A stretch of DNA of 62,000 bases, taken from the NCBI RefSeq assembly GCF_000003815.2, contig NC_049997.1, forward strand, positions 11,832,459 through 11,894,458, written 5' to 3'. The notes under the pieces are model-generated. The model was given only the letters and a program-made list of their open reading frames with translations, was not told where the DNA came from and did no database searches. Below are positions 43,101-49,852 of this stretch, in pieces (position 1 is the first letter of the stretch; each line of letters starts with the position of its first letter). The stretch comes from Branchiostoma floridae (taxonomy: Eukaryota > Chordata > Leptocardii > Amphioxiformes > Branchiostomatidae). A program made the translations under genes and the position numbers.

Positions 43101-45409
43101 ACATGTCAATGAAGAATGAGTGCTTATTGTGTCAATATTCATTCATCAAAACCTGACCAATTTCCTGGTAAGCAGCAATGGAGTGTAGCAAGTTCCAGTG
43201 TATACTGAATAACACATCTGAAGTTAGAGCAGGTCCCGTTTAAGCTGGTTGACTGACCTCCTGTACATGACGTATGTGGCCCACAGATCTAGATTCCCAT
43301 CATGGGCAGAGGTCACATCTCTTGTCTGGCTTAGGTCAATAAACCCATAAAGCATGCTCTGAACCCCACTACTGTGTCATAAAATATTCCAGATTAAAGA
43401 CCTTGTATGTTGTAAAACTAATATCACCTAACTATATATGTCATGTACCTCTAGAGATAACATTTACCCACTCCCATGACAGCCAAATGCGATTTTTACG
43501 ACAAAAACCTTTTACCCTTGAGTAACAAACATCACCTCTTAGCTGAATCTGGCTGTCTAAAACCACTTTTCCATGAAGATGTTGAGTTCATGTTTCAGTG
43601 GGTATGCTTTTATACTGTTTGGATAGCTGTTCAAACTTCAAATGGCCATGTGGGTGTCAGTCATCAGGGGCCAGATATGTGTTCCACTTATTGCACATGT
43701 ATATATGTCTCAGTTGAACTTTAAAAATATGTGGTATACAACTCGAATCAAAAGGACAAGTATGGTTTGATCTGAGCAATTTTGACTATAACATCAAATC
43801 TCATAATTCTGCAAGGTACCCTAAAGGTGATATCTCACTGCACTTGGGGCACCTGTGCAGCACTGCGGGTTCGTTCACTGCAGCACTCTTGTGTTACCTT
43901 CACAGATTTTCTATAGATTTTGATATTGTGTAATATGCAAAAGTATGACTTAGCAGACAACAAAATACACAAAATGTAGGGAAATTTGTTCTTTATCTCT
44001 GAAAGTCATTGAGTTTGAACCCCACAGTGCCACACCAGTGCCCCAAGTGCAGTGAGATGCCACCTTATGTCTACCACATAACCAAAAACACCAAAATGAT
44101 GGAGCACTAAGTAATCCCTAAGGTAGTAAAGTATTGTTTTTGGCATGCGATGTGATACCTTGTGTTTTTCTGAACCACTGTAAGCCGGGATTAAATCTGT
44201 TATCCCGTTGTTTTATTGATTATTTCATTAAATCTTACTCTGTATATAGATTAAGTTATGGCAGCTATAGCGGTGTCCTATCAGAGTTATGTTTTATCAA
44301 GAGTAACAAAATGGTCATAGATAAAAGGTTTGACACCAGTACGCATGACATATGATATGCCAGAGAATGAACTCCCCTCCGGGATTCAAACCTGCAACTA
44401 CCAGATCTGTCATGGTTAAGTGGATAAGTGGTACACACGCTATACACGTACCTACCATAACTATTCATGCAATTTGTGTGGCTTGTTTTGCAGCATGAAT
44501 TATTGTCAAATTACAATAAACACCCTCCAGATTAATTTTGGACTTCCAGATTGATTCCGGACAAACCTTGATCATTTGAAAATCAATTAACCAAATGAAA
44601 TAATATTTGCAAGTATGGTACATTAAAAGGTAATTCATTTTGGTTAATCGATTTTCAAATAATCAAAGTTAGTCCGGAATTAATCTGGAAGTCCAAAATT
44701 AATCTGGAGGGTGTTTATAGTCTTAAGCTAATCCTAGAGAAGGTACGTGTCTTACATGTTTTCAAAGAGTCACTGATTGACATATATTCTATTAACTGAG
44801 TAGAAATTTGATCCTTTATTTTGAACTGATGAACAGGAAATGTTACAACTTACATGTAGCTAACGGAAGTGAAAAGCATTCTCAAATATCATAAAATTCT
44901 GTAGAAGTTCACTTAACACGTAAAGGTGAGAAAACTATTTCGTACGTTGCAACTAAGCCAGCCGAAGTGAAAAGCATTCTCAAATATCATAGATTAAAGT
45001 TTTCCTAACATATAAAGGTACGTAAGAACATGTATTTCATACGTCACAAAGAAAGACTCATCAAAATCCACTCACCTAACCAAGTGTTGAAGTCCTTCAC
45101 TTTCTGCAAGTGTCCAAGGTCGGTGAAATCTCCCGCGTGGAGCAAAACGTCCCCGTCCGGAATCGCTCCCATCCTGTCGCTCCTGGAATGGGTGTCCGAC
45201 ACGCAGACGAACCGTACATGTCCGGGCGGCTTCTCCTTGTCGAACGGAACCGGGTCCACCTTTGCCGCAGTCTGAACCACCTTCCGTTGGTCCCACGCTT
45301 TCTGCGGCTGCGTGGCCAGAGGGTCTGCGTCCAGGGCAGCGGACTTGTGGTCCGAGTCAGATGACATGACTCTACGGGAGATCTTGGATAATGTTCGGCG
45401 GATGGACAT
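15996..45409 (-). CDS. MPPED1/MPPED2-family metallophosphoesterase, complete gene: join(45409..45076, 34039..33823, 32356..32241, 17284..17174, 16147..15996)
   Basis: Splicing five minus-strand exons gives a 309-residue protein, close to the family's usual 290-330. All four introns are GT-AG and the phases fit (1, 2, 1, 1). It belongs to the calcineurin-like metallophosphoesterase superfamily; MPPED proteins hydrolyse phosphodiester/nucleotide substrates using two bound metals, with modest activity in vertebrate MPPED2. Visible ligands in order: D72 and H74 (SDTHS), D94 (HAGDFT), N125 with H126 (AGNHD), H218 (THGPP), H256 and H258 (GHIHEG). The basic N-terminus (residues 1-50) is lineage-specific and has no signal peptide, so a cytosolic enzyme is inferred. 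The C-terminus ends with an acidic/amphipathic tail (EEAMKQLAKELDLD). Vertebrate MPPED2 has Gly where this protein has H256. The ortholog split between MPPED1 and MPPED2 cannot be made here; a pre-duplication single-copy gene is likely, so no symbol is given. Confidence 0.95.
16749..17137. mobile_element. TIR element, TTA-flanked (PIF/Harbinger-like MITE), copy 1
   Basis: The ends are GGCCACTCCAATTTAATTTG and the inverse of GGCCACACCAATTTCTTGG, about 29 bases of imperfect terminal inverted repeat. TTA stands on both sides (16746-16748 and 17138-17140), as expected for a 3-bp TWA duplication. The inner arms are also complementary, with CCCATTTTTTTCCGATT near the left and poly-T/CGACCGACCGCCCC near the right. 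It is non-coding and sits in the last intron of the MPPED-like gene, just beside exon 4. Confidence 0.8.
17174..17284 (-). CDS. MPPED-like exon 4
   Basis: The acceptor CCCTCCAG precedes 17284 and the donor GTGGGC follows 17174. The exon completes G223 and encodes residues 224-259 plus one base. Residues 224-231 (HGDVTITG) form a short loop, shorter than the matching loop in vertebrate members. VGCVDLLNTIQKRVKPK is the conserved helix. FGHIHEG carries ligands H256 and H258; the GHxH motif is complete here, unlike the Gly-substituted vertebrate MPPED2. Confidence 0.95.
17442..17783 (+). mobile_element. hAT-like MITE, family 'CAGGGCTCTAGCC', copy 1
   Basis: The ends are CAGGGCTCTAGCC and GGCTAGAGCCCTG, flanked by weakly matching 8-mers (GTACACAG / GTATATAC), so it is an old insertion. 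The interior holds TTGACGG repeats and no coding region. A second copy, in the opposite orientation, is at 46305-46659. Confidence 0.82.
17784..18671. other. Intron 3 DNA without recognised features
   Basis: Unique-looking AT-rich intronic sequence; I see no exon, RNA gene or repeat boundary. Confidence 0.5.
19080..19392 (+). repeat. Minisatellite, period about 62 bp
   Basis: Four to five units share GGATCCTAGCAAATCC, TTTCCGTATTTTCTATGG, ATTCGTTGCCC and CACCTCACGGCAGA. The first units are degenerate and the last three similar. It lies between the left inverted repeat and the 145-bp satellite. Confidence 0.85.
20667..20694 (+). mobile_element. Left end of a GGCCACACC TIR element cut by the assembly gap
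   Basis: Within a satellite unit the sequence switches to GGCCACACCAATTTAATTTC, the terminal repeat of the elements at 16749 and 53270, then runs into N. An insertion into the satellite, partly lost in the gap, is the simplest reading. Confidence 0.72.
20695..20935. other. Assembly gap, 241 N
   Basis: The gap lies inside the satellite and hides the rest of the inserted TIR element. The true unit count may be larger than it appears. Confidence 0.98.
21880..22790. other. Intron 3 DNA without recognised gene
   Basis: Mixed-composition intronic sequence. Short plus-strand frames near 22213-22706 show no known domain and are not called. Confidence 0.4.
22797..23412 (+). repeat. Minisatellite cluster of about 77 bp related to GGATACG motifs
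   Basis: Three successive units starting near 22940, 23018 and 23095 share GGATACAGCTTTCGGATTTG, GGATCCGGGAAAATCCG and CATAAACGTATCC. Degenerate GGATAC/AATCCG motifs extend to both sides. Its composition resembles the inverted repeats of the foldback element at 18.67-21.85 kb, so it may be a relative of that element. Confidence 0.85.
23420..24606. other. Intronic DNA; possible conserved non-coding element
   Basis: No gene is visible. The portion at about 23930-24450 is less AT-rich and repeat-free, with several homeodomain-type TAATTA cores and a TGACAG site, which hints at regulatory DNA but proves nothing. Confidence 0.3.
24607..24822. mobile_element. MITE, family 'TAACGCTAGTTCACC', copy A
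   Basis: 216 bases with terminal repeats of about 45 bases: CTAGTTCACCTTCATCCGCG and GTAACCTATATCCGTT at the left match the inverse of AACGGATATAGGTTACC and GGTGAACTAGCGTTA at the right. Non-coding. It shares internal motifs (GTATTTAGG, ATCAAG) with three other copies in the window. Confidence 0.9.
25388..25425 (+). mobile_element. Degenerate end of the GGCCACACC TIR family
   Basis: GCCATGCCAATTCAGCTTCTTGG and GTCAGATTTT resemble the terminal repeat of the GGCCACACC family with several mismatches. No matching right end was located. Confidence 0.35.
25505..25665 (+). mobile_element. tRNA-derived SINE
   Basis: It contains a near-consensus RNA polymerase III B box (GGGTTTGAACCCC, 25567-25579), preceded by an A-box-like GGTGTAATAGTAAGGATG about 35 bases upstream. 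The tRNA-like head is followed by a SINE-type body (GAGAAAGGCACAACTTTCC). It is not a functional tRNA: no cloverleaf closes. Confidence 0.7.
25930..26250. other. Intronic segment of possible regulatory character
   Basis: Repeat-free, moderate-GC sequence with a TGATTTAT (Pbx-Hox type) site near 26066 and several CAATCAG motifs. The plus-strand frame from 25947 encodes no recognisable domain. Confidence 0.25.
26701..27084 (+). CDS. Myb/SANT-like DNA-binding domain ORF, probably a fragment or pseudogene
   Basis: The 127-codon frame holds, at residues 50-112, the pattern of the Myb/SANT-like (trihelix, Myb_DNA-bind_4) domain: VIAAFGDSEVHQKL, then a GLYQNTKFLPQGGRELAKRG block, then FWESWKQCRIMIKNMKTTFK; QCRxxIKNxK is the most diagnostic part. 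The usual Trp that starts helix 1 and the Gly-rich end are missing, and the first 40 residues look unrelated; an acceptor-like TTTGTTCAATCAG ends near 26802. It lies on the strand opposite the host gene, in its intron 3. Such domains occur in host transcription factors and in Harbinger transposons, and the latter would fit the TTA-flanked elements here. Pseudogene or lone exon is likelier than a full gene. Confidence 0.5.
   Translation: MHVDLVMGLIYEIHVFCCQSQPACTLEYFPLFNQIADLSSAQMCVQKRKNDNVIAAFGDSEVHQKLKGLYQNTKFLPQGGRELAKRGFWESWKQCRIMIKNMKTTFKYKKMNDRPLKFAWQYLILRL
27313..28585. mobile_element. Possible large TIR element with TACTGTAAA ends
   Basis: The left end reads TACTGTAAACGCAG, TTTGCGGTGGATTTAATGTTCGC and later CAGCGAAATTAAAACCACAG. 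The inverse of the right end reads TACTGTAAATGCA, GGGGATTTAATTTTGCGGT and GCGGTGTTTTTAAGTTCGC. The ends are similar but imperfect, and the interior (about 1.2 kb) has no coding region. It could instead be two separate short elements in opposite orientation. Confidence 0.45.
28897..29230. mobile_element. hAT-like non-autonomous element with perfect 8-bp TSD
   Basis: The ends CAGGCTTTTAGCTAGG and CCTAGCTAAAAGCCTG are perfect 16-base inverted repeats, and CTTGTATG occurs directly on both sides (28889-28896, 29231-29238). 334 bases, non-coding. The interior includes CTGAAATGCTATTTCCTGCA, a block shared with a fragment near 45760 and, in related form, with the element at 34918-35767. Confidence 0.93.
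29240..32030. other. Intron 3 DNA without recognised gene
   Basis: AT-rich, with scattered short frames and no domain signal. Contains a short run of TTAGGG-like motifs near 29655 that is too degenerate to be telomeric. Confidence 0.45.
32035..32150 (+). mobile_element. SINE body fragment
   Basis: AAAATAGGTACCTGACTTTG and GAGAGGGTTGGGCT match the body of the SINE at 59.1-59.3 kb. The tRNA-like head is not visible here. It lies about 90 bases past exon 3 of the MPPED-like gene. Confidence 0.55.
32241..32356 (-). CDS. MPPED-like exon 3
   Basis: The acceptor TTTTACAG precedes 32356 and the donor GTACGT follows 32241. The exon completes W184 and encodes residues 185-222 plus one base. It reads WFYDWAFNEERGKPILDKWN then IPEGVDILVTHGPPLG, with metal ligand H218 in THGPP. 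It has no long ATG-initiated frame of its own and is supported by exact phase fit and family similarity. Confidence 0.95.
32467..32734. mobile_element. MITE with about 70-bp inverted repeats
   Basis: CATCCTCCTACGCGGGGACA, TCCAACAGCCAAA and CCGTCACTCTTAGTTCCTG at the left recur inverted at the right (CAGGAACTAAGGGTGACGG, TTTGGCTGTTGGATGTCCC, GTAGGAGGATG). 268 bases, in intron 2, with a poly-C tract inside the left part. Confidence 0.87.
33640..33740 (+). mobile_element. Partial copy of the ACCGGT-rich hAT-like family
   Basis: GGTCCACTGATTTCTTTTCA, TTTTTCTGGGCCGGTTCAAC and GTACTGGTACCCA match the right half of the elements at 41017 and 57094. The left half is missing. Confidence 0.5.
33823..34039 (-). 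CDS. MPPED-like exon 2
   Basis: The acceptor CCCTACAG precedes 34039 and the donor GTAAGT follows 33823. The exon finishes G112 and encodes residues 113-183 plus two bases of W184. It holds PYKVVIAGNHDLTFD, with the catalytic AGNH motif (N125, H126), and the conserved LLTNCIYLEDSE and GIRIWGSPW blocks. The segment between them (AGKRPMFWAVRDEEAETAK) is the variable loop of the family. Confidence 0.95.
34040..34795. other. Intron 1 DNA adjoining exon 2, no recognised gene
   Basis: AT-rich sequence with a short (ATC)n run near 34060 that feeds into the exon 2 polypyrimidine tract. No element ends seen. Confidence 0.5.
34796..34873. repeat. Perfect 38-bp inverted repeat with a 2-base centre
   Basis: Positions 34796-34833 (beginning AAAACAACAAATATC, ending AGAACAACTT) are the exact reverse complement of 34836-34873; only CT separates them. 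As RNA in either direction it would form a 38-bp hairpin with almost no loop. It sits in intron 1 of the MPPED-like gene, about 760 bases upstream of exon 2. It is outside any recognised element. Confidence 0.95.
34918..35767. mobile_element. Non-autonomous hAT-like element with internal tandem repeats
   Basis: The ends CAGTGGCGGCGGCA and TGCCGCCGCCTCTG are inverted repeats, each next to a poly-C/poly-G tract. A GAAGAC repeat adjoins the left end and overlaps the right end. The inside holds about four copies of a unit of about 180-190 bases with landmarks near 35070, 35254, 35465 and 35650 (AGGAAATG.CGTTT, AGAGGGTCAAGATTTCAAA, GCCCTCGAACAAA). No coding region. Confidence 0.75.
35780..40039. 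other. Intron 1 DNA, no confirmed gene
   Basis: Mostly AT-rich with no clear repeats. A GC-richer patch at 37800-37850 (CGCCGCGG, GGCGAACGGGCGCG) precedes a plus-strand frame at 38075-38311 with a good start context (AAAAATGGCGG, 78 codons), but its product matches no family I know and it lacks support. Confidence 0.35.
40040..40247. mobile_element. MITE, family 'TAACGCTAGTTCACC', copy B
   Basis: 208 bases. The left end TAACGCTACTTAACCTTTATC and the right end AGATAAAGGTGAACTAGCGT are family ends with several mismatches. The right inner arm is the most eroded of the four copies. Confidence 0.85.
41017..41471. mobile_element. ACCGGT-rich hAT-like element, copy 1
   Basis: The ends are TAGGGCTGGGTA and TACCCACCCCTA. 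Flanking 8-mers GTCCAAAC and GTCCTAAC differ by one base, a near-perfect hAT-type target duplication. The interior is dense in ACCGGT, GGACCTG and GGTCCAG motifs in both orientations. 455 bases, non-coding. Confidence 0.88.
42884..43101. mobile_element. MITE, family 'TAACGCTAGTTCACC', copy C
   Basis: 218 bases between TAACGATGGTTCACCTTTATC and GATAAAGGTGAACTAACGTTA, with the family interior (ACGTATTTAGGGATATAAAG). Ends diverged from the other copies. Confidence 0.87.
43824..44066. mobile_element. MITE with CTCACTGCACTTGGGGCAC terminal repeats
   Basis: The left end AAGGTGATATCTCACTGCAC and the inverse of the right end AAGGTGGCATCTCACTGCAC match over about 30 bases and continue TTGGGGCAC. 243 bases. 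A degenerate relative lies near 16440-16580, where CTCACTGCACTTG and ACAAGTTTTCTTAC recur. Confidence 0.85.
44381..44460 (-). mobile_element. Possible tRNA-like SINE head
   Basis: On the minus strand GGTTTGAATCCC (44392..44381) matches a polymerase III B box, preceded by TAACCATGACAGATCTGG. The A box is poor and the body cannot be delimited. Confidence 0.35.
44516..44718. mobile_element. Palindromic MITE with TA-bounded ends
   Basis: About 80 bases at each end are inverted copies: TAAACACCCTCCAGATTAAT, TTTGGACTTCCAGATT, TTGAAAATC and ATTAACC at the left recur inverted at the right, ending GGAGGGTGTTTA. TA stands at both boundaries, as in Tc1/mariner-type insertion. 203 bases, in intron 1, close to exon 1. 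Confidence 0.88.
45076..45409 (-). CDS. MPPED-like exon 1 (coding part)
   Basis: Encodes residues 1-111 plus one base. The start at 45409 is the first in-frame ATG after an in-frame TGA seven codons upstream; an alternative ATG is M15. Residues 51-66 (VDPVPFDKEKPPGHVR) match the conserved run-in of the family, followed by the metal motifs SDTHS (71-75) and GDFT (93-96). The donor GTGAGT at 45075..45070 leaves phase 1. A pyrimidine-rich acceptor (TTTGCAG) at about 45558..45552 suggests that this exon starts at 45551 with roughly 140 bases of 5' UTR, and that at least one further upstream non-coding exon exists. Confidence 0.94.
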
Positions 45410-45437
45410 GAATAAAAGCTGGAACAGTCAGAAACAT
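45372..45437 (-). promoter_or_regulatory. Upstream ORF overlapping the MPPED-like start codon
   Basis: An ATG at 45437, 28 bases upstream of the main start, opens a 21-codon frame in another phase that ends in TAG at 45374..45372, inside the coding region. An overlapping uORF of this kind would be expected to lower main-frame translation if the leader is transcribed as inferred. Confidence 0.4.
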
Positions 45438-45632
45438 GGGGGGGGAAAAAGTCCGGGTATTTGGATGGCTTCCTTTACTATGGTCTTGAGACTTCTTGTT
45501 CAAGTTTGGTGACAAAAGAGTCATTTGGTAAAAAATCCTTCAAGTTGGAACCTGCAAAGTAAAGAGAGATAACTGTCACTTACATGCATATTGTAATTTG
45601 TAATATCTAACAACATTCTTATTCAGTGTTCT

Positions 45633-45785
45633 AGCGAGCCTGATTTATTTTCCGTCCTCTGGATTTTGAATTTGGGAATCTTGTCAAGCGCCAAAGGCGT
45701 GACAATCCTAGGGTCTAAGAGCATGTTCCCGTTGGAAACTTTGAAATCTAGACCTTCTGAAATACTATTTCCTGCATTTTGAATG
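45633..45785 (-). mobile_element. Fragment related to the CAGGCTTTTAGC hAT-like element
   Basis: CTGAAATACTATTTCCTGCA matches the block at 29017-29037 with one difference; the preceding AAACTTTGAAATCTAGACC is also similar. Element ends are not recognisable. Confidence 0.45.
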
Positions 45786-45814
45786 CTGGTTAACAACATT
45801 AGCAAACACTCCTT

Positions 45815-46020
45815 CCACTCAGGCATTGCACTGGTTACCATTACATTCAGTGGGTCGTGAGTTCAACCCCTGGCAAAGTCATACCAAAGAGTTTTAAAAT
45901 GATGCATACTGCTTTTTGTACTTAGCAAGCAGCATTTGTAAAGACCATGATATTTGAGCACATAAAGCTACCAGTAGACTGGGCACCCTGCTGTGATAAT
46001 TTCACAAAGTTCTGTGGCCC
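45815..46020 (+). mobile_element. Possible tRNA-derived SINE
   Basis: GTGAGTTCAACCCC (about 45857-45870) is a good B box, with GGTTACCATTACATTCAGTGG about 20 bases upstream standing where an A box should be. The body has no obvious tail. Confidence 0.4.
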
Positions 46021-46162
46021 AAACCCTATTAAACTGCCCTATGCACTGGTGTGAGAAGGACTTAGTACTAACATTTAACTGACAACATTAGCATAAATCT
46101 ACCATTCTAGAAGGACTCATTTCCACTATCTGATGGGATTTGTCACCAAGTATCTAGAGGAC

Positions 46163-46218
46163 CAATCTGTTGAGGGCTGTTCAGAGAATAACTTGTTGAG
46201 GGCTGTTCAGAGAATAAC
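46163..46218 (+). repeat. Short tandem duplication, 26 bp twice
   Basis: TTGAGGGCTGTTCAGAGAAT is repeated head to tail, each followed by AACTT. A simple local duplication. Confidence 0.85.
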
Positions 46219-46304
46219 TTAATGAGGCTGTATAAGTAACTCCGCATTTACAACCAGCTTAGAAGATGTCATTTCATTCTGGAGTGACTCCCTAGGTTTG
46301 ACAA

Positions 46305-46659
46305 CAGGGCTCTAGCCAGCTCAACATTTTTTTCCGTCAGCCAATTCCCATTGTCGCGAAAACACTATTCTAGGAGTTAGAGAGACTGAACTAAGACCTT
46401 GAAAAACGGGTTTTAATGAGATTATTGTAATTGCGAAAGGGCACCGACACACATTGTCAACAATCATAACAATAGCAAAACAAACAGTGTGTGGCTTTTA
46501 CGGCCGTGGACGGCGTCCCCAAGCAGCCTGTAGCTTCTACCAAGGAGCTTTTATCAGATTTTTGTCCGTCAAAGTTGACGGATTGGTTTTAAAAATTTTC
46601 CGTCACACGCAGCAAATTTCCGTCAATTGACGGAAAAACGGACGCTGGCTAGAGCCCTG
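46305..46659 (-). mobile_element. hAT-like MITE, family 'CAGGGCTCTAGCC', copy 2, perfect TSD
   Basis: CAGGGCTCTAGCCAGC opens and GCTGGCTAGAGCCCTG closes the element; TTTGACAA flanks it directly on both sides (46297-46304, 46660-46667). The interior is the reverse complement of the copy at 17442-17783. The exact target duplication marks hAT-type insertion and a younger age than the first copy. Confidence 0.95.
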
Positions 46660-47321
46660 TTTGACAAGCAAACTTTTCTCCTAAAGCCAATCATTCAAAT
46701 AGAAACTCTAAAGCATTCTCCAAAAGAACACCTATTATGTCTGAATAGTGGAACACCTTACCATGAAGTTTGCAATACATCCATCTTGACTAATGGGCAC
46801 AAACACCATCATATCTTCTAAGAAACTCCATTTGTCTTTCCTTTGTGATAAAGAAAATGAAAGGAGTAACGGGCTGTATGAAGCACAACCGTAGCCCGTT
46901 TACTCTTCATCTGCAAGACAAGTAACTTCGTCACACCTCTGCAACTACCCAGTCACTGTAGACATCTTGAGAAACTAACCACTTAGAGCTATATGGAGAT
47001 CTAAGTCTCATCTTCCACTTCTAAAGAATGAAAAATGGAGCACTTGACCCGAACGCAGCCCGGGCATTTTCCCCAAGGGTGGAAGAATAATTACAACTGC
47101 CATATTCTTCAATCTATCAGTCGGTGGGTATTGGGGTTAGTGTTAAAGGTTTCTAATGGTATTTTCCATCACAGACTTATTTAGTGCGACAACTCTAAGA
47201 ACACCTAACTTCTTGGGGAAGCCATAGCCATTCTTCGTGACTGTCTGTAGCAGTCGTTTGTTGTCTGTCTCAATAATGGTACAAGGTACACAGCAATAGT
47301 TGCCGTTTACAATGTACAATA

Positions 47322-47532
47322 TACTGTAATTCCTGATTTTTTCACTGTTACTTTATGTTCACGGTTTTCACTGTGACGACTGTAACGTGAAATTATCATT
47401 ACTGATAACGTATAATTCACAGACTTTTTTTATGCGCACCTGCTGCTATCGTGAACATTTAGTTCAGAGAACAAGTTAAATTTTCTCAGGCCGTGAAAGT
47501 TTGGTACCGAGAAGACAAAGTGAATTACAGTA
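47322..47532. mobile_element. MITE with TACTGTAATTC ends
   Basis: TACTGTAATTCCTGATTTTTTC at the left and the inverse of GTGAATTACAGTA at the right define about 211 bases. Similar ends (TACTGTAAA) bound the region at 27313-28585. Confidence 0.6.
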
Positions 47533-48295
47533 GATGCATCCTATTTGCATACGTAAAAAGTGAGGCATCAAACTCAATTATCCTATATGTCATACTATAA
47601 GTCAGCCTTAAAGGGTTTGTTTTCTGTGTGTCTGGAAGCCTGTGTTCTTGTGGGTCTTTGAACACTACATATGTGTGCCAGTAGAGTGATCAATGGACAC
47701 ATGTAATGTTAAACAAAAACTTGTTTGCATTATCAATGAACTATGATTAAACAAGACATACAACAAACTCTAAATATCAAATCAAATTATGTGAAAAAAA
47801 GAGTATGACTACAGAGTACAACTGTAGGTTAAAATGGAACACATCTTTGAAACCTGACTGTGTAATATATAGATTTGAATACCATGAAAAGTAAAGCTCA
47901 TGGTAAGTAAAGCTCAGAGATACATATTGTAAATTCAGACCAGTCAGAACATAATTCTACTGGTGCCACACTTCCTACCACAGCTTGAGTCTTCAGCCAT
48001 TTTGCCTAAGGGGAGTTTTCAGAAGGTCATCCAAAAGTAGGACTAATCCCTGACATGGAACAAATGTCATCTGAAATAGTCTGTTTATCTCGGGGTTAAC
48101 GTTTGGTGGCCTAAAACTGTCAGCAGCTCGCTTTGATCCATTCTTCAAGCCAACCTTAATGCAACTAGATTACCCATTTTTCACACTGCAGCAAAGAAAA
48201 TTATGCCCAGCAAATGACAGAGATGTCATCGAGATCTTATCTATAATTACTTTATGCAAGCAAAACATCAGCCCAAACAAAGACCTCCTAAACAC

Positions 48296-48650
48296 AGAAA
48301 GGAAAAGGAAACTTAAGTGGTATGGATACTGGGAATGAAGATTTCTGGCATAAGTGTGCACAGTTGACTTGAGTTTGTCCACTATTATATTGTGTACTGG
48401 AGTGGTAAGGGTATGTTTCACGTTCATTGGCACAAGCCAAAACAGTAATGTATGGAACTGTTCACAGAAGAAGAAAGATGAGAAGGTGCTACAGAAAAGA
48501 TGGGATGATGATATCAGAGAATAGTCAGGAATGACATTAGCAAAAACATCAATAACAGAAAACCGAAAAAGATGAAGAAACTGGTTATCAGATCCCCAAT
48601 GGTCCCTAACGGTCAAACAGTTAGACTAAGGTATAATGAGATAAATAAGA
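48296..48650 (+). pseudogene. Decayed LINE ORF2 tail
   Basis: Across broken frames the plus strand reads like the region after the reverse transcriptase domain of a non-LTR element: KLKWYGYW, then LAQAKTVMYGTVHRRRK, then RSPMVPNGQTVRLRYNE. Several stops and frameshifts separate these blocks. A long minus-strand frame across the same bases (48616..48170) is its shadow. Confidence 0.6.
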
Positions 48651-49184
48651 TGAGATGAGAAGGGATGGGATATTAAAGATGAGATGGAGTGAGATGAGAA
48701 GCTTATTATGAATATGAAATGATCCATGGTATAACTGATTACCCATTAAGGATGTAATGAAAACGACCACTGAAGAAACCATGTCAGCAAAACTGTCTAT
48801 GTGACAGGATAAAGAAAATGTTTCTAAATGGGAACATTGTGGCTCTGGCTGTCTTACTGAGGGATGGCTGCAGTGTGAAAGATATCAGGTGGTTTGACGG
48901 ATAAGTCTGCAATATCGATCTATTTTGAAGCGTATTTACTCGACTGTAGCTACAAAATCAATGTATGTGTTTAGAAAGTAGCATCTCTGGTCTTGTAGCT
49001 AACAATTTTAATTCTTGGCCAGGGTCTGGAACTTTGTAAATCTGACTCCAGAGAGCTTCCAAAGCATCTTGACCAGGGGTGCCTAAGTATTTGCATGAAT
49101 TTTATGAGGTATTTGTGAAGGTTAGACCTCCAGGAATCGTTAAAATTGAAGACGAATAAATCTTTACTTCTGGATACTTTATTT

Positions 49185-49235
49185 TAATACAGACGTTTCG
49201 GAAGGCATCCGCCTTCCTTCCTCAGTGAAAAGAAA
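49185..49235 (-). ncRNA. Hammerhead-ribozyme-like motif in Penelope pseudo-LTR (left copy)
   Basis: On the minus strand CTGAGGA (49225..49219) is followed after one extra A by a 7-bp stem GGAAGGC/GCCTTCC with a 4-base loop, then GAAAC and a possible short stem III ending GTA. The order matches the hammerhead core (CUGANGA, stem II, GAAA). The single extra A is non-standard and could weaken or abolish cleavage. Confidence 0.55.
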
Positions 49236-49472
49236 ATGAAGACAAACAATTTCTTGGAACAAAGAATAATTCTTATGTTCTAAATAAACAAAAAAGGTAA
49301 CGGCTAAGGTGTTCTAAAATAAACAACACAGGTAACTATTGAGGTGTTCTAACAATGTTCTAAACAAACAAAAAGGTAACTGACAAGGTTCTAGAATAAT
49401 TCAAGCAAAGTAAAATGAACTAACAAGGAATAAGATATTAAAACATGATAAGTGTATACATAAAACCATCAA

Positions 49473-49751
49473 TCACTTCAATAAACTATCCCAAGCACAA
49501 GAAAGTTCAGTTCTCAACCCACCCCTACGGTTAAGCGAAGGACGATGAATCCGCTCATAAATTGCCTCCCTTACCCCCCTCTCAAACCAGCGAGATTCTC
49601 TGTCTAAGATGTCTGTAGTATCTAAGGAGAATGAATGATCGTTGTGAATGTTCAGATGATGCCAAATGGCCGATGAAAACTTGCTAGTACTCCCCCTACA
49701 ATGCTGCTTGTACCTTTCCTTCAGGGGCTGACTTGTTTCACCAATGTAAGT
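49473..49751 (-). pseudogene. Penelope-like GIY-YIG endonuclease C-terminal fragment
   Basis: 92 codons are open to a TGA at 49475..49473; no start, because the element is truncated. It begins TYIGETSQPLKERYKQH, the YIG half of the GIY-YIG motif with its conserved downstream Arg, then SSAIWHHLNIH, LDRESRWFERGVREAIYER and PSLNRRGGLR, all typical of the Penelope-like nuclease (conserved Arg, Glu of REA, and Asn of LNR). The reverse transcriptase is absent. The reading frame is undamaged, so insertion may be recent. Confidence 0.85.
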
Positions 49752-49797
49752 CTAGAACATAAGAATTATTCTTTGTTCCAAGAAATTGTTTGTCTTC

Positions 49798-49852
49798 ATT
49801 TTCTTTTCACTGAGGAAGGAAGGCAGATGCCTTCCGAAACGTCTGTATTAAA
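49798..49852 (+). ncRNA. Hammerhead-ribozyme-like motif in Penelope pseudo-LTR (right copy)
   Basis: CTGAGGA at 49810-49816, stem II 49818-49824 with 49829-49835, GAAA at 49836-49839, candidate GTA cleavage site at 49845-49847. TTTT before the core can pair with AAAA after the site as stem I. The same extra A (49817) as in the left copy is present. Loop bases differ (AGAT here, GGAT there) while the stem is kept. Confidence 0.55.

Noticed and set aside
48170-48616. 148-codon minus-strand frame
   Set aside because: It is antisense to a decayed LINE ORF2 tail on the plus strand.
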